Assembly (NCBI GenBank): GCA_018894445.1
Contig: JAHIPJ010000108.1
Span: 1 to 6,327, forward strand
DNA from: Actinomycetota bacterium
Lineage (GTDB): Bacteria > Actinomycetota > Humimicrobiia > Humimicrobiales > Humimicrobiaceae
DNA: 6,327 bases
Reading direction: 5' to 3'
In this document: positions 6,317 to 6,327 of the stretch, one piece after another
How the letters are laid out: each line of letters opens with the position of its first letter
Numbering within the stretch: the first letter of the stretch is position 1
Made by a program: the position numbers and the translations under genes
The notes under the pieces: model-generated
What the model was told of the DNA's origin: nothing
Databases searched by the model: none
Seen by the model: only the letters and a program-made list of their open reading frames with translations

Positions 6317-6327
6317 GAATAGGTAGA

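Noticed and set aside
6317..6327. Start of a tRNA gene after the DUF3566 gene
   Set aside because: tRNA-Ile often follows in Actinobacteria, but the 11 bases available do not show the start of a tRNA.

Overview
The window is an ordinary core chromosomal segment from the replication and DNA-topology neighbourhood that usually lies close to oriC. All genes are on the + strand. In order they are: the 3' end of recF; a short dciA-like (DUF721) gene; gyrB; gyrA; a small DUF4870-type membrane protein; and a DUF3566-type membrane protein. No mobile element, CRISPR array, RNA gene or defence system is visible.

The order recF - DUF721 - gyrB - gyrA - DUF3566 is characteristic of Actinobacteria (compare the dnaA-dnaN-recF-gyrB-gyrA-Rv0007 region of Mycobacterium tuberculosis). 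DUF3566 proteins are, as far as I know, largely actinobacterial. The base composition, however, is low (below about 40% G+C by eye, with many A/T-ending codons), unlike classical high-G+C members. My best inference is an uncultivated low-G+C, probably deep-branching actinobacterial lineage. The phylum rests on synteny and DUF3566 and is not proven. TAG, TGA and TAA are all used as stops, so the standard bacterial code applies.

Layout: 2-400 is the C-terminal third of RecF. 416-715 is the DciA-like gene, 15 bases after recF and in the same frame. 716-922 is a 207-base gap holding an extended -10 promoter with an overlapping inverted repeat, then a leader of about 150 nt with a long G.U-containing hairpin and a possible 17-codon leader peptide. 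gyrB (923-2827, TTG start) and gyrA (2848-5280) are separated by 20 bases and form an operon. 5281-5409 probably carries a promoter for the DUF4870 gene (5410-5802). 5803-5920 carries a long stem-loop and a -10-like TATAAT ahead of the DUF3566 gene (5921-6316).

Function: RecF and DciA serve recombination repair and loading of the replicative helicase. GyrB and GyrA form the A2B2 gyrase that introduces negative supercoils. Both gyrase subunits look complete, with every catalytic motif present. The two membrane proteins have no established biochemical role. The points most worth a second look are regulatory: the structured gyrB leader, the promoter dyad, and the stem-loop before DUF3566. I did not find evidence for a new multi-gene system.
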